Below, in pieces: positions 22,001 to 33,986 of a DNA stretch of 64,000 bases. The stretch covers positions 4,779,001-4,843,000 of the forward strand of contig OX291553.1 in the NCBI GenBank assembly GCA_946406115.1, read 5' to 3'. Source of the stretch: Apoda limacodes (lineage: Eukaryota > Arthropoda > Insecta > Lepidoptera > Limacodidae). The notes below the pieces were generated by a model. It was not told the origin of the DNA. It was given only the letters and a program-made list of their open reading frames with translations, and searched no databases. The translations under genes were made by a program, and so were the position numbers. Each line of letters opens with the position of its first letter. Within the stretch, counting starts at the first letter, position 1.

Positions 22001-23584
22001 GCTAAGCATTCCTGTCGCCTCGGGGATCAAGAAAGCCTCCTGAACAGGAGCAGAAGAAGAAGAAAACTGGAAGAAAGAAGAAGTTTTATTTTTAAGTGCA
22101 GTGTAAAATTTACAGTTACACTGACAAACAATTATTTACACTGTGTGTTTGTGAATATTAGGGGCCACAATAAAGGTGGTTGCATTGTTACATGACCGGG
22201 CGTTTTATTGTTTATTTCTCAAACGTCACACTGGCCCTTCTCGGGGCCCTTTTAATAGTAACGTCGGCCCTTTTTGGGGCTAGTGTGCAAGTGCCTATAC
22301 AGTCCGCTGCTCGGTCGGTAACAAACATTTTCTTAAATCTAAACTAGTCCCTATAAGGAAAATAGTTTTTATTATGTAATTATTAACGTGTTATATTGCG
22401 AAACATTATGAATTATTGAAATGCATTTATAGATGCAATTTGTGTTACATTCTTGTAGCGGTGATAACACGATGTAGCGTGCGGTGTTAACAATAACATT
22501 CCTATAAGAAACTGGGGCCTGCAAAAGCCCAAAAACTACCTCTTTTTGTGATATCTTTAGACGTGTGCTATACAAATGTGAAAACTAATTTTTAAGAAAT
22601 CAAAACATACAGACACGGAATAATTTAAGGTAATAGTTATTTGTTATACAAGTGAGTAAAAGCGTTTTTTGGTAGAAGTGCCGACTTTAAATCCTGAGTT
22701 AGCGAAGTAGGCTAGAATTAGTAGTAGCTTTTGTCAGTGGCTCCACCCGCCCTCAACTCAGTCATCGCGCGCCTGGGATTGCGACTGCGATTCCTTGATT
22801 TTATTAAAACAACCGACTCACGCTTAAACGTTTTTAACACGTTACCTACGTACTATGTGTCCGTTTCCAAGAAGTAAGCTATCATGTTGCCAAATTATAT
22901 TAAGATCGGTTGACCCAATTGGCTGAGGCACTTTTGCATTTATAATAATAAGTATGGATTTTAAGTAAAACACACGAAAGAAACCAAAATAATTCCAAAA
23001 GTCGAACAGTGAATTACTTTGCCTCACTAGTGGGAAAAGTCGATTTTACTCACTGAATTTGGACAGCAAAACTATCCTTTTCGTGCTGGTGAGGTGAAAA
23101 GTAATTTTTATTAAATTTAGTTGAGATTTGAAAGAGGGAAATGGGGAATACGTTACCCCAATTTTGATGATTACGACAAAGTAGACAGCCCGAGGCGCAG
23201 TTGTCCCCATAACAAATGATTCTCAAATACCTATTTCTACATTCGCTAGGTTGTGATTTTTCCTCTTAAACGAAGCCTCCAGTATAAAATGAAACCTAAA
23301 TAATACTAATTTGCCGACCCCTCTCTCCCCTTTCGGGCCTGATTTTGGCAAACACTGAAATAATTTTATTATTAATTTTATAAAAGAATATGTATACCCA
23401 GGTATTAATAAACTGAACATCAAAAATAGAACTTTGCATTAAAACTTTGCCAGCCCCTTTCCTCTGCTTAGGGCAGAACAACAGTTTCTAAAACAGTGAA
23501 ATACGTCTTGAAGAACATGTATACACAGTTATAAGTAGTTTTAATATTTAAAATAAATATTTCTCATACAAACATTGCCAACAA
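22001..23584. other. No gene recognised
   Basis: A purine-rich stretch (22.03-22.09 kb) is followed by CACAATAAAGGTGG and a GC-rich block at 22.23-22.32 kb. This could be retroelement LTR sequence but has no partner copy here. Near 22.73 kb there is TAGCTTTTGTCAGTGGCTCC, part of a dispersed repeat. The rest is AT-rich. Confidence 0.3.
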
Positions 23585-23690
23585 AAAAGTCGGTGGTGGC
23601 CGAGGGGTTTAAATTTCACTTCACGTCCCAAGTGGCGGAGGTTCGAACCCCGCGTCGGCGTGTACCAATGAGTCTTTTTTTAATATAATT
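23585..23690 (+). repeat. tRNA-derived SINE 5' fragment
   Basis: An A-box-like GGTGGCCGAGGGGTTTAAA and a B-box GGAGGTTCGAACCCCGC are spaced as in a tRNA. CACCAATGAG-like sequence and a T-run follow. The acceptor-stem ends do not pair, so it is not an intact tRNA gene. A tRNA-related SINE head is the better reading. Confidence 0.6.
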
Positions 23691-23709
23691 TTTCAATACC
23701 TACCGAACA

Positions 23710-25437
23710 TTATATATATTTCAAATAATTATATTCATACTGACACAGATACCGACTTCTTTTAGAGTTAATTCTTAGTTTCATTTGTACAGCAACAATA
23801 TTTTCAGAAAAAATAGAAACACTATGAAAATTTGGACGTGATATTAATTTATTTGGCGTGATACATTTCTTTGTTTTATTTCTTTTAACGTCCCACTGAT
23901 GAACTAATTTTACATCTACTCGTTTTTCGTTGTTTTCGAGCTTTTTGCCAAAAATAGAATTATTAAGCAATTTAAAGAGATCTTACTAAAAAGGTGTTTC
24001 GGCTTCTGTCCTAAATTTGGTATTTAGATCTATGTATTCTTGCAAAAACACATTTCGACGGAACGCAATAACCCGATGGATTTTTTTTAGAACCAGACCA
24101 TTTGTTTTCAGGTATGCATAATGAATGACATAGTTAAATTTATCATATAAATATGGTATTAGCTTAGCTGATTTAACAACTGGAGGTACGAATTTCTCAG
24201 GGCAAAAAGGGTAGTCATTATGAGAGTTATGTAACTTTTCAGGATATATTAAATCGACTTCGAGAATGTAACCTTAATCGGCATCGTTGGATACTTCCAT
24301 TATATCCGAATTTTCAATTTCTGAGATATTGAGAAATCGAAAATCAGAAATAGGAAGAGACTGAAACATGCTGTAACCATATAAATTATTACAATCTATA
24401 TATACAAGAAAAGATTTTGATTTCTGTGAATAATAGGTTTTCATGTACTGGTTATTTGCTTTGGCATATATCTTTTAGAGCATAAACAACTACCCCCTTT
24501 AATATCCTTTTATAACGACGAATAATTTCTAAGCCAGAAATGAGCTCTAGCCTTACTCCAGTTTTCAATAACAAACTATCAAATGCTAAACTAGATGCTG
24601 TTAAATAAAATGCTGATTCCAAATTGTAATGCAATTTACAAATTCTTCTAAAATTTTTAAACACATCAGCCAGAAGTAATACATCTGATTTAAGGTAAAG
24701 ATCTGTGTATTCACCCATATCGACAACATTAAACGTTTTGCATACATTTTTTGCATGTTGGTATTCGTCGTCCGTTATGTCCCGGTCGGTCAAGGAATTA
24801 AAAAAAAATCCTTAGACGGTAACTGCTCCTCAGAAAAAGAAGTCCACCCAGACATGAAGTCATACGGGTAAACTCCCTTGCGAGTAAGTAATTCGAATTC
24901 TACCCGTTCCGGAAAAGAAGCAGACAAATGACAGAAATCAACTTTATGCAAACCTTTTACTTGTTTTTCTATACTGGTTCCTAAAAATTTTAAGGATTCA
25001 ACAAAACGTAATTGTGCGTATTAACTCTCTTCTGAAACTTTTAAAAACTTTGTAAATGATACATCCGATGTAATGATTTTATAAATATTTGAACACAATC
25101 TGAGCCCGGGTACTGAACAAAAAAGTTTAACTTTTGGTCGAGTGAGCAAACGACATAATATGCGAACGCTACCGGGACATGTTTTTGACAATTTACTGTG
25201 AAACTATTCGTCGTGTTGTGCTCGCAGTTTTGAAAAGGTAGTAAAAGTGCTTCAAAATCATCGTAGTTTTTAAACTCTACGAAAGAGCCTTTATTTGGCA
25301 GTAATGTAGCCACTCCACTACATAAGTGATTTTGATGCTCATGTTCTGCTCATGTTCTGACAGTCTTCGCAGAAAAACAGTTTACCGTGATGTTTTGTTA
25401 TCTGACTACGAACAAGTCGAGACAGGTTCTGATTTCT
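23710..25437 (-). pseudogene. Polinton/Maverick-type DNA polymerase B remnant
   Basis: In order on the minus strand are a Cys-containing segment (FFCEDCQ), an exonuclease-like start (NYDDFEALLLPF), then RKGVYPYDFMSG and TDRDITDDEYQHA. Next come DLYLKSDVLLLADVF, then YIDCNNLYGYSMF and finally LLNNSIFGK. These are landmarks of the protein-primed family B polymerase of Polinton/Maverick elements and related viruses. Stops and frame changes are frequent, including a stop after the SNDAD segment and two before DLFKLLNNS. The YxDTDS block was not found, so the C-terminus is gone. No terminal repeats, integrase or capsid genes were seen nearby. Confidence 0.85.
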
Positions 25438-25439
25438 AC

Positions 25440-25839
25440 CAGACAACCTTAGGGTAGAGGATAATAACAAAATTAATTAGAGGTAGGTGAACCAAAATAA
25501 ATATGTAATATTTACGCGTAAAAAATCTTAAACTACTCTTAAATATGTTTTTAAATAATATCTACATACAATATCAATACATATATACATAAAATAAATA
25601 CATATAAGTCATATATAAATATCTATAATACAAATAAATATAATTTTATATGCTTTGATACTTACAGTGATCAGCTGTCAGTAAAATGTGAATTTACAAG
25701 GCGTTTAAAAGTATTAGGAGATTGGGCTTTTTTAATCAATAAAGGCAGAGAATTCCAAAGTTTGATGGCTTGAACAGTAAAAGATTTGTTGTTAAAGTTA
25801 GTGGAATGAGCAGGTGGTTTTAAAAGGAGTTGAGTGGAG
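25440..25839 (-). mobile_element. CR1-like LINE, 3' part (below gypsy insertion)
   Basis: Minus-strand frame RPSTQLLLKPPAHS, then FTVQAIKLWNSLPLLIKK and a stop near 25.67 kb is a LINE C-terminus with the usual WNSLP motif. An AT-rich 3' UTR follows. The end near 25440 reads CTAAGGTTGTCTGG on the minus strand, a sequence I associate with lepidopteran CR1-like tails. It joins the segment at 35373-36745 across the gypsy insertion. Confidence 0.8.
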
Positions 25840-25843
25840 GGAC

Positions 25844-27224
25844 TGTGAGGACCCCGATACCTAATAAAATTCAGTTATATACTTATTACGTACATCATGT
25901 TTTATTCAAGTCTCCAAAAATAAGTCGGTTAAAAATCCAACTTCATACGCAGCAGGTATAAAACATAGGCGACCCAAAAGACCCCTGTAGCTTCAATTAG
26001 CAATTGTTGCGCAGTCATTTAAAGTTATTTTTTGTGGAAGATTCTAAAAACCGGCCACGCTTTCGGAGTAATGCGAAACACATGTGTCAGACTCGGGTAA
26101 GTTTGCGTGGGAACGCAATCTTGGCGTGAAAAACAAGACGCGCGAAGATACGTAAGCGACAGTAGCGGACCGTGCTGTAGTTGTCCCTATCGCTCTTACG
26201 ACCGTGCGCTGGCGGGGCCAGGCCGAGTGACGAGTCGAGATAGCTAGCAAACAGATAGGATGAAGAGGGGTCGTCGGCTTTATTGCGAGAGCAATAAAGG
26301 CGAAGTTACTAAACTTTAAACGAGTTACAGAGTATGCTAGTATAGTTGTCTACAGTGAAAAATACGACGCGAAAAGAGGAAGAGAGGATAGAAAATGGGA
26401 AGGTTGGGGCAGTCAATTTTTGGCAACGGTTGGCAGTGGTCAGCTTTTGAGTTAAGTATCTTAGATCTTCATCTGACTCATAATTGCAATTGTTTTAATT
26501 TGTGTACTAACGTTTTATCCTGACAGCTCTTATTTACTCCAGGCTCAGAGAGCCCATCCTAACCCGTAATTTAATTAACGTAAATACCTACTCGACACTT
26601 ATTGTAATTTTGTGAGAACTTTTGTTTGTTTCTAAGTGTCGTATTTTCAGACTGTAACGTAGATTGGTCTAGATAGTCCTTGTGTAAAAAAGGAAAGCGC
26701 TTTTCGGAAAGGCCTTTCTGGATTGAGGGTGATTGACCTTTTCCATCTTCGGTCATCCATTGGGCAAGTCTTACTTTCTGATCTCTGAAGCCTAAACTTC
26801 GTGGAACAGAAATTACGACTTTGGAGACAAGGAAAGGACTATCTACTTTCCCAAAAGGGAGATTTTTCTTTTGCAGCAGACAACGTCTTTTATGTTCAAA
26901 ATATATACACTTGTATTTGTACCAATTCCAGGTGAATAAAACGAGATAAAAGAGTGGATAATTTCCTGTAGTACGAGTTTTCAAGGGAGATACACAACAT
27001 AGCTGAGCTGAAACGAGAGAGAGAGAGAGATAGAGAGAGTCTGCGCACGACTGTAAATCAGTAAGTGGAATTACCATAATCTAGTTTAGGAATCATAGGC
27101 ACTATATACAATATAGGTGTAAGTTTAACAATTGGTTATCGATAAACAACTTTCCGCGTCTTCACGTCCGTAATTTAAAGCGTCGAATTATTCTACCAAT
27201 GCATTAAGGCCCTAGGACCTTATA
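25844..27224 (+). repeat. Gypsy 5' LTR
   Basis: It is 1381 bp and starts TGTGAGGACC. A GAGA simple repeat lies at about 27015-27030. A 168-codon minus-strand ORF without recognisable domains occurs in this LTR and, slightly changed, in the other. Confidence 0.95.
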
Positions 27225-27227
27225 AAG

Positions 27228-27245
27228 TGGTTCCGCTCCCAGGGA
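27228..27245 (+). promoter_or_regulatory. Gypsy primer-binding site
   Basis: TGGTTCCGCTCCCAGGGA begins three bases after the LTR. The TGG start pairs with a tRNA 3' CCA, and the 18 bases are complementary to a plausible tRNA 3' end. I cannot name the tRNA with confidence. Confidence 0.8.
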
Positions 27246-28103
27246 TCTTTGTGTAAAATTCAAAGTATTAATTTTGAATCAAAGAAAAAAAATCTGTAAG
27301 TTACTACGGTTTCTAAGAAAAAAAAATCAACACAACGTAAAATATATTTTATTGCATTAAATACAAAATACTTATTTAAAAGTAATATCTAGGTTACTAG
27401 TGAGTTCTAGATTCAACACGAAAACAGACGATCCATTAAGCCATTTTGAAAACTAAAAGTAAACGACTAAACAATTCAATAAATAAGTTACTACGGTTAA
27501 AACACAACGATTAAATATCTAAATAAACTAGAAATATTACAATAAAAAAAACTTCATTTATTTAAATCAAAACTAAGAATTTTATTAAATAATTAAATAG
27601 GCGGTGGAAAACCAACAGTAAAAAGTTTAGGTATTTCAATTTCGAATCCAACTGTTAAAAGCAAAATTAGAATTTAATCAACAAACTTGTGTCTATTATA
27701 GGTATCCAAGAAACAACGCAGGTTTACCAATAACATAATTCTATTGAACCGCAGGTGTGCGACGGGCTTATCTCTAAAATATTTACTAATAATTAGAGAT
27801 TTTTTTTTGTCTTCATTACAAAAGATACGGCAGGGAATTTAGGCTGTAAAACTGGTGTGATAAAATTGTGAGATTTTGCAGGAATTACTTTATCAGTGAA
27901 GTGATCTTTAGAAATTTTATAGCAGTTAGTGATACATTTCGGTTTTGTATGGTTTATTGTAGAGTTAAACAGAGTCCGTTATAATAAGTCAGATCTTGTG
28001 GGAAAAGTGATTGTTAAAGAATTTTTCTTACTACACTAATTTAGATAGTTACGGATTTACAACGAATAGTTTCACTTTAGGAGGGGAGACCTAACTAATA
28101 AAG
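27246..28103 (+). other. Gypsy leader
   Basis: This is an AT-rich untranslated region between the primer-binding site and gag. No ORF is supported. Confidence 0.6.
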
Positions 28104-29249
28104 ATGGCGAGACGAGTTCTGTCTAGGAGGGGTAGACGATCTAATTTGTTAGAGTCTGAACAGGTAGCAGAGTGCAGTGTACCCAGTAACGTGACAGGAA
28201 GTCTAGATTTAGGTATGAAATTAGACGAAATACTTAAACGACTAGAAAAGTTAGAGAATAGGCAGGAAAATTATAGCAATCGGAGTGAATTCAGTGGTAG
28301 TAACCAAACTTCAGTGATAAGTAATGAAGTATTCGCGAGTTCAGAAACAAGGTCGGAGTTAGAAGGCAGTTCTTCGGGTCAAAACCAGACGATATATATT
28401 CTCAAACCTACGCCAGAGAAACCGAACTTCAACGGATCGGACAACCCGGTAATCTTTATAAAAAAATTAAAACAATATATAAACTTGACTAAAGGTGACG
28501 GTACGGGTCTTGACATAGCTATGCAATGCCTGAAAGGGTCGGCATACGATATTTTATCACTTTACCAGCACAACTGGAAAAATTTTAATGACTTCGAAGC
28601 TAGTTTTTTGGAAGTATTCTGGAACAAAAGTGAGCAGGAAAAAATAAAATACAAACTAATTAACAGCTTTTACAATGTCAGCTCGGGTTTGACTATGGAA
28701 GAATATTTTTCCAAGCAGATTAGTGTAGGGAAAAATCTTACTATATCCTTCACGGAAGATGACCTGGTTAATTGCGTAATGCGTCATTTCTCGGCCAATA
28801 TACAGACGCATTGGTTCGCGCGGAATGACAATAGCACGATAATGAATTCGATTAGGTTTATAAGGGACATAGAGCGCAATGTGACCTTTCGCAACGAAAA
28901 CCTGCTTAAGGCTCCGCAGGCTAAGTATACTAGGAACAGTTCTGAGGCGTTTCAGAAACGAGGATATCAGCCTCATAGGGCGGACAGATCTATAGGTATA
29001 GGGTTACAGACGAACACGATACAAGCCAGGCCGTCGTATCGCGGAAGAGTTTCAACCAGAGGTCGCGGGAATAGGCGTGCGCGTGGGAACTATTTTAGGC
29101 ATAATAATAGGTATACAGGGAGTGAACAGTACAGGGCAATCGATTTCATTGCATCTAGTAATGAGGCTAATAATGATGTGAGGCCGTCTACCAGTTCAAA
29201 TATTCAAAACGTAAAATCTTGCAGTGGAGAAAATAGTACAAAAAACTAA
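28104..29249 (+). CDS. Gypsy gag
   Basis: The 381-residue open frame starts MARRVLSRRGRR. Residues about 35-55 (LGMKLDEILKRLEKLENRQ) form a likely coiled coil. Residues 100-250 resemble the capsid-like retrotransposon gag domain (KPNFNGSDNPVIFIKKLKQY, then MQCLKGSAYDI). The C-terminus is Arg/Gly-rich (RPSYRGRVSTRGRGNRRARG) with no CCHC knuckle, so RNA binding probably relies on the RGG-like tail. It would assemble the virus-like particle around the element RNA. This is the only element ORF that is fully open. The start ATG lies about 20 bases after GAGGGGAGA. Confidence 0.85.
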   Translation: MARRVLSRRGRRSNLLESEQVAECSVPSNVTGSLDLGMKLDEILKRLEKLENRQENYSNRSEFSGSNQTSVISNEVFASSETRSELEGSSSGQNQTIYILKPTPEKPNFNGSDNPVIFIKKLKQYINLTKGDGTGLDIAMQCLKGSAYDILSLYQHNWKNFNDFEASFLEVFWNKSEQEKIKYKLINSFYNVSSGLTMEEYFSKQISVGKNLTISFTEDDLVNCVMRHFSANIQTHWFARNDNSTIMNSIRFIRDIERNVTFRNENLLKAPQAKYTRNSSEAFQKRGYQPHRADRSIGIGLQTNTIQARPSYRGRVSTRGRGNRRARGNYFRHNNRYTGSEQYRAIDFIASSNEANNDVRPSTSSNIQNVKSCSGENSTKN

Positions 29250-29329
29250 CGTTAGTTGACGATAATAGCCTCGATCGGTCAACTCATGTAAATATAGGAA
29301 GGGGTGGCAATAGATTAGTTTGTGACGAA

Positions 29330-29800
29330 ATGGATGAAAGAACGAATGCATTAATAAATGCGTATAAATATATGTGTAAGATGGGTTGGAAGCCAGGTTT
29401 GGGCCTAGGTAAAGAACTGTGTGGATCTAGGCATACTGTGTGTTCGGAAATCCAAGCACGGATGAATGGAACGGATGAGATCAGCTTAATAATTGATTTA
29501 CTGTCACAATTAAAATTCGATGAAAATTATATATGTGAAGACAGCAGTATAAAGTGCATAGCGTGTATGCAGTGTTGCTCGCCAGAAATGAACTCAATAT
29601 TTAGTGAACTATTTGAAGACGACGATGAGGTGGACATGATCATGGCTTTGCCGCAATTACCAATATTGAAAGCGGAGATTAATGGTAGGAAAGTTTGTGG
29701 GTTAATCGATTCGGGTAGCCCAGTCACGTGTATTTCGCGGGATCTGTATAACGAAATAGAATCTAGCGGTATTACAGATACAAGGTGCTTTTGGAGCTAA
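29330..29800 (+). pseudogene. Gypsy G-patch plus aspartic protease segment
   Basis: The 156-codon frame has a G-patch-like motif at residues about 17-27 (MGWKPGLGLGKE). An acidic linker follows, then a retropepsin-type active site at about 120-135 (VCGLIDSGSPVTCIS), with the catalytic DSG. The frame stops after RCFWS. The protease C-terminal strand (LILGYDWLE) is in the next frame from about 29905, so a frame shift splits the protease. The protease would cut the gag-pol polyprotein. A G-patch upstream of the protease is notable; betaretroviruses carry one downstream. Confidence 0.75.
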
Positions 29801-29819
29801 GTCTGAAAAAATTACGAAT

Positions 29820-31470
29820 ATGATCTTAATAACGTTAAGTGTGAATGGTGTTGAAATTGATACTCCAGTCTTAGTTATGAATAGATTACCTAAACCATTA
29901 ATACTGGGATATGATTGGCTAGAAAGAATGAAAGCGCGATTAATATGTGGGCCGGAAAAATTACTATACATGGAACAGTTAGGTATAAAAATACAGGTTG
30001 ATACTACATTTCAGGAGGGGGGAAACCTGGATGTGGAGTTACTAAATTGTTTTCTAAGTCAGGCAAAAGTCAGTGAGGAGGCAAATTTAGAACAAAATAT
30101 TAAGACGCATATAGAATCGGTAGGTTTATCGGACGAATATAGGTCATATTTAATACCTATCCTATTAAAAAACAAAGAAACGTTTTCACCAAAATTAGGC
30201 AGAACTAACAAATATGTTCATAAAATTAAAATGACCGATTACACACCTTTTGTTAAGAGAACATATCCTATACCAATTTCACATAGGTTGCCCTATGTGT
30301 ATAGCTGAAAAATTGAACGAACTGGAAGGTTTAGGTATTATTAGAAAGCAAGCGACGCAATTTAGTAGTCCTCTTACGTATACAATGAAAAAGGACGGAT
30401 CGGTTCGATTATTGTTAGACGCTCGTGAGCTTAATCGCAGGACTGAAGCTGACACGGAGACGCCACAACTAACATCGGAAATACTTCAGTCGTTTCAGGG
30501 GGTCAAATATATTAGTTTGATTGACCTGAAAAATTCATATTTTCAGGTGCCTTTAAGTGATGACTCGGTTCAGTATACAGGTTTCTTCTTTATGGGAACG
30601 ACATATGTTTATGTTGTTCTTCCACAAGGTCTGAAAAGCTCTTTAGGTTCTTTTAGTCGGGCTATGAACATAGTGCTAGGGCCGTCAGTTAGCGACTATT
30701 GTGTGTCATATGTAGACGATATAGTGGTATATACGAGGACAAACATTTTTGATCATTTAGAACACTTAGACATAGTATTATCAAAATTACGCGAGGCCAA
30801 CATGACATGTAACTTAGAAAAATGTGAGTTTATTAAGACCGAAGTAAAGTTGTTAGGGCACATCGTAAATACCGAAGGCGTAAAAATGGACCCGGAAAAA
30901 ACAAAGGCTATTCGTGAATTCCCAGCCCCTAGGACAGTTAAACAATTACGAGCATTTTTAGGGCTCACAAATTATTTTAGAAAGTTTGTCGATAGCTACG
31001 GGGAGAAGACAAAGCCATTGTGTAGATTGTTAAAAAAGGACGTGCAGTTTAAATGGACCCATGTAGAAAACGAGTGTTTTGAACAAGTAAAGGGATTGTT
31101 TTTAGATACGATAATGTTATCTAACCCTATTACCGGTAAGGATTTTTACGTACAGACTGACGGAAGCCTTATTGCGATAGCGGGGTATGTGTATCAATTA
31201 GATGACAACAATGAACCGATGGTGTTAGGGTTTGTCAGTAAAGCGCTGAATGAAACTGAAAAAAGATGGTCTGTAAGCGAAATAGAATTTTACGCGATTA
31301 TATATTGTTTAAAAAAGTTTGAAACTTATTTAATAGGAGCTAAGGTCATAATCCGCACTGACCATAAAAGCTTAAGTTTCATATACACGTGGATATTTTT
31401 AAATGCGCGAATGATCAGGTGGGTGCATTTTTTAAACCAATTTAATTATAAAATCGAACACGTTACCTGA
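29820..31470 (+). pseudogene. Gypsy reverse transcriptase and RNase H
   Basis: The protease tail (LILGYDWLE) and the linker run to about 30300, where a frame shift occurs in SHRLPY. RT then continues with LNELEGLGIIRKQ, FSSPLTYTMKKDGSVRLLLD, SLIDLKNSYFQVPL (motif A), LPQGLKSSLGSFSR (motif B) and SYVDDIVVY (motif C, both Asp intact). The connection holds LGHIVNTEGV and LRAFLGLTNYFRKF. RNase H follows with FYVQTDGSLIAIAGYV and RTDHKSL, with the EIEFYA block between. A TGA at 31468 ends the frame where ADILSR should follow. All core RT residues remain. Confidence 0.9.
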
Positions 31471-31473
31471 CGG

Positions 31474-32823
31474 ATGAATACTACGGCTGATATATTAAGT
31501 CGCTATTTAGAGGGAACGGAACAAGAAAATAAAGTTCCATGTCCACAGTTGTTATTATTCCATGCGTCGAACCAGAAAACCATATTAGAACGATTAGAGA
31601 AAATAGAGGACTTACAGAACGAAGATCCAGAGTGCAGTATTATAAAAAGGGGATTAACTTTAAATCAAATAGTAGAAAACGTAGTTAGCCTAAACAGTGG
31701 AATCTATAGATTGGAAAACAATATAATATTTTTCTTGAGCGCAAATAGTAAAAATAAACGGTTGGTGATTCCTGAAAGTTTAAAAAAGGAATTAATTATT
31801 TCCGTACATGAAAAGTTAGGTCATTTTGGAAGGAAAAAGGTGCTTGACTGTATGAGAAAACGATACTACTTTCCCAAAATAAAAACTGTTATAGGTAGGG
31901 TGTTAGAAGCATGTGACATATGTCAAAAATCGTAACAACAGGCTAAAAATTATACGGGACCATGCATACCAGTTATACCAAAAGAAATAGGCGAGATAGT
32001 TTTCGCAGACATTTTAGGTCCATTGGTGAAGTGACAATTTGGCATGCAATACGTCTATGTCATGCAAGATGCGTTTAGCAAACTAATAAAATTGTTTCCA
32101 TTGCGCAAGGCTACCGGACGCGCGGTACTAAGTCAGACCAAAAAGTTTTATTCTGAATTAAGAATAAAAAGGATAGTCACCGATAATGGGGCGCAGTTCG
32201 TTTCGCGAGTGTGGGAAGAAGGACTTCGGAATCTAGGTATAGAAATATCACATACCAGTGTCTTTAACCTGTTACTGAATTCAGTAGAAAGAGTTAATCG
32301 CGAATTGAACCGACTGTTTAGGTCCTATTGTAATAAAAATCACAAAGGTTGGGTCAATATTCTATCACAGGTAGAAAAAACTTACAATACCACAATGCAT
32401 TCCAGTACAGGATTTTCTCCGTACGAAGTAATCAACGGAAAGAGCTTAGTGTTACCGGAAGACAAAATACTAGAAAAACACGGAATAGACAGTTTTATGA
32501 ACTTAGATCGAAAACAGATTATATCAATAGCTCGTGATAATATTGTAAAATCAGCGGAAAAAAGAAAGACAACATACAATAAACGTCACAATTTACTGAC
32601 CCTACAAATAGGAGACCTTGTTAAAATTAAAATGTTCCCAAAATCAAACAAAGCAAAAGGGTTAATGCGTAAATTCTCCTTATTGTTTGAGGGGCCGTAT
32701 GTTATCCGCGCCGCACACAATAATAATGTATACACTATTGTCGACCCTAAAACGAATAAAATAAGAGGAAATTACAACGTAAGGCACATATTTAGGTATT
32801 ATGGCACTATCAAAGAGGGCTAA
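31474..32823 (+). pseudogene. Gypsy integrase
   Basis: The frame is the same as the RT. ADILSRYLEG is followed by the HHCC zinc domain (HEKLGHFGRKK, then ACDICQ), and a TAA follows at 31933. The core reads FADILGPL (first Asp), a TGA near 32036, then VTDNGAQF (second Asp) and NSVERVNREL (Glu). The C-terminal chromatin-side region has LQIGDLVKIKMF and FEGPYVI. Two stops therefore interrupt an otherwise intact DDE integrase. It would insert the element cDNA into the host chromosome. Confidence 0.9.
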
Positions 32824-33974
32824 AGTTATTCCATTAAACCATTGTTTTAAAATGAGTGTTAGATAGCGCGGTGTCTGTCTATGTGGAGAGATGTGTTCAG
32901 CCAAATAGCTCAATCTTGAAAGTATTTAGACGGGGCCCCGCGAACTAGGAAATTACATACATGTTATTGTACGCTCAAGCATAATTACGCGAAGCCGCTA
33001 CCGGCCTGTCTATCACGGCAGGACGGGGTTGAGATAATTATGGCTAGAAGGTACCAAGCTATAATACTAAAGAGCACGAGTGCATAGGAGGAAAAAAAAA
33101 AAAAGTACATTGAGTGCACGGTTTTAGTAACTGTTTGGGACTGGATAACATTTCTTCACACACACAGACAAAATAATGAGAAATAGTTGAGCCTGTACTT
33201 CAATGAAGTCTGAATCTACTGCAACGGAATCCGCCGCTTCGTGAAATATAACCCGCTTGACAGTAAATAATAAAGTAGTTCAGTAAGGGCATCGTAAAAG
33301 CTTTTATAGCATGTTAGACTAAGATTAGATTTAAGAGGTGTGTAGCTTGGGATGTATTATATATAATTGTAATTGAGCTAGAAATAAAACTTTATGCAAG
33401 TTTGTGTATATATGTATATAGCAGTGTTTTATGACAGCGGTGAATTCCCGAGCGCACGAGTTCATGACTAAAGAAATGAGGAAACAAAAACAAATCGAAG
33501 CCGATAACATAATGATAACAAATACAATCAAATCTAAATTCAATAAACCTATCACGATTCGTGCTAAACTTAGTCAGAATGAATTGTTTGGAGTCGAAAA
33601 TACAAAAAGGTATAAATATGTCTAGGAAAAAGGGGACCCACACACAATTAGGAAAACCGTCGTATTTTGATACCTACATTAAAGTTATAGACCGCGCGTA
33701 CATAGGTGAAATGGATCGTAATTTTTTTCATTTTATACACCAATATTAAGGTCATACTAATTATTTAAGTTCTGTACGTAGGATTTTGCCAAAAACAAAG
33801 TAATATTAAAACGACACAGGGAACGTCGGCAATTGACAATCAGGCACGTACTGTATAAGGAAATATTCTACCAAAGTACGAACGTCTCACATCTAAATAA
33901 GAAAGTTACATTTGTTGTAGTAGGTTAGATCTACGCAGAGCCCATAAAGTTACTATCACAACTTTACGGATCCG
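32824..33974 (+). other. Gypsy 3' untranslated region
   Basis: There is about 1.15 kb between the integrase stop and the polypurine tract. Two overlapping Lys-rich ORFs of 64 and 62 codons (33.43-33.75 kb, MTKEMRKQKQ and MSRKKGTHTQ) have no recognised domain. No env-like signal or membrane segment was seen. Confidence 0.5.
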
Positions 33975-33986
33975 CGAGGAGGGGAA
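33975..33986 (+). promoter_or_regulatory. Gypsy polypurine tract
   Basis: GAGGAGGGGAA lies immediately before the 3' LTR start TGTGAGG, the expected position for plus-strand priming. Confidence 0.85.

Noticed and set aside
23585..23690. Functional tRNA gene
   Set aside because: A- and B-box words are present, but the acceptor-stem ends do not pair and the anticodon arm is not clear. It fits a SINE head better.
26571..27077. A 168-codon minus-strand ORF in the gypsy 5' LTR, with a 159-codon version in the 3' LTR
   Set aside because: The two LTRs were identical at insertion, so both carrying it is not independent evidence. It has no recognisable domain.
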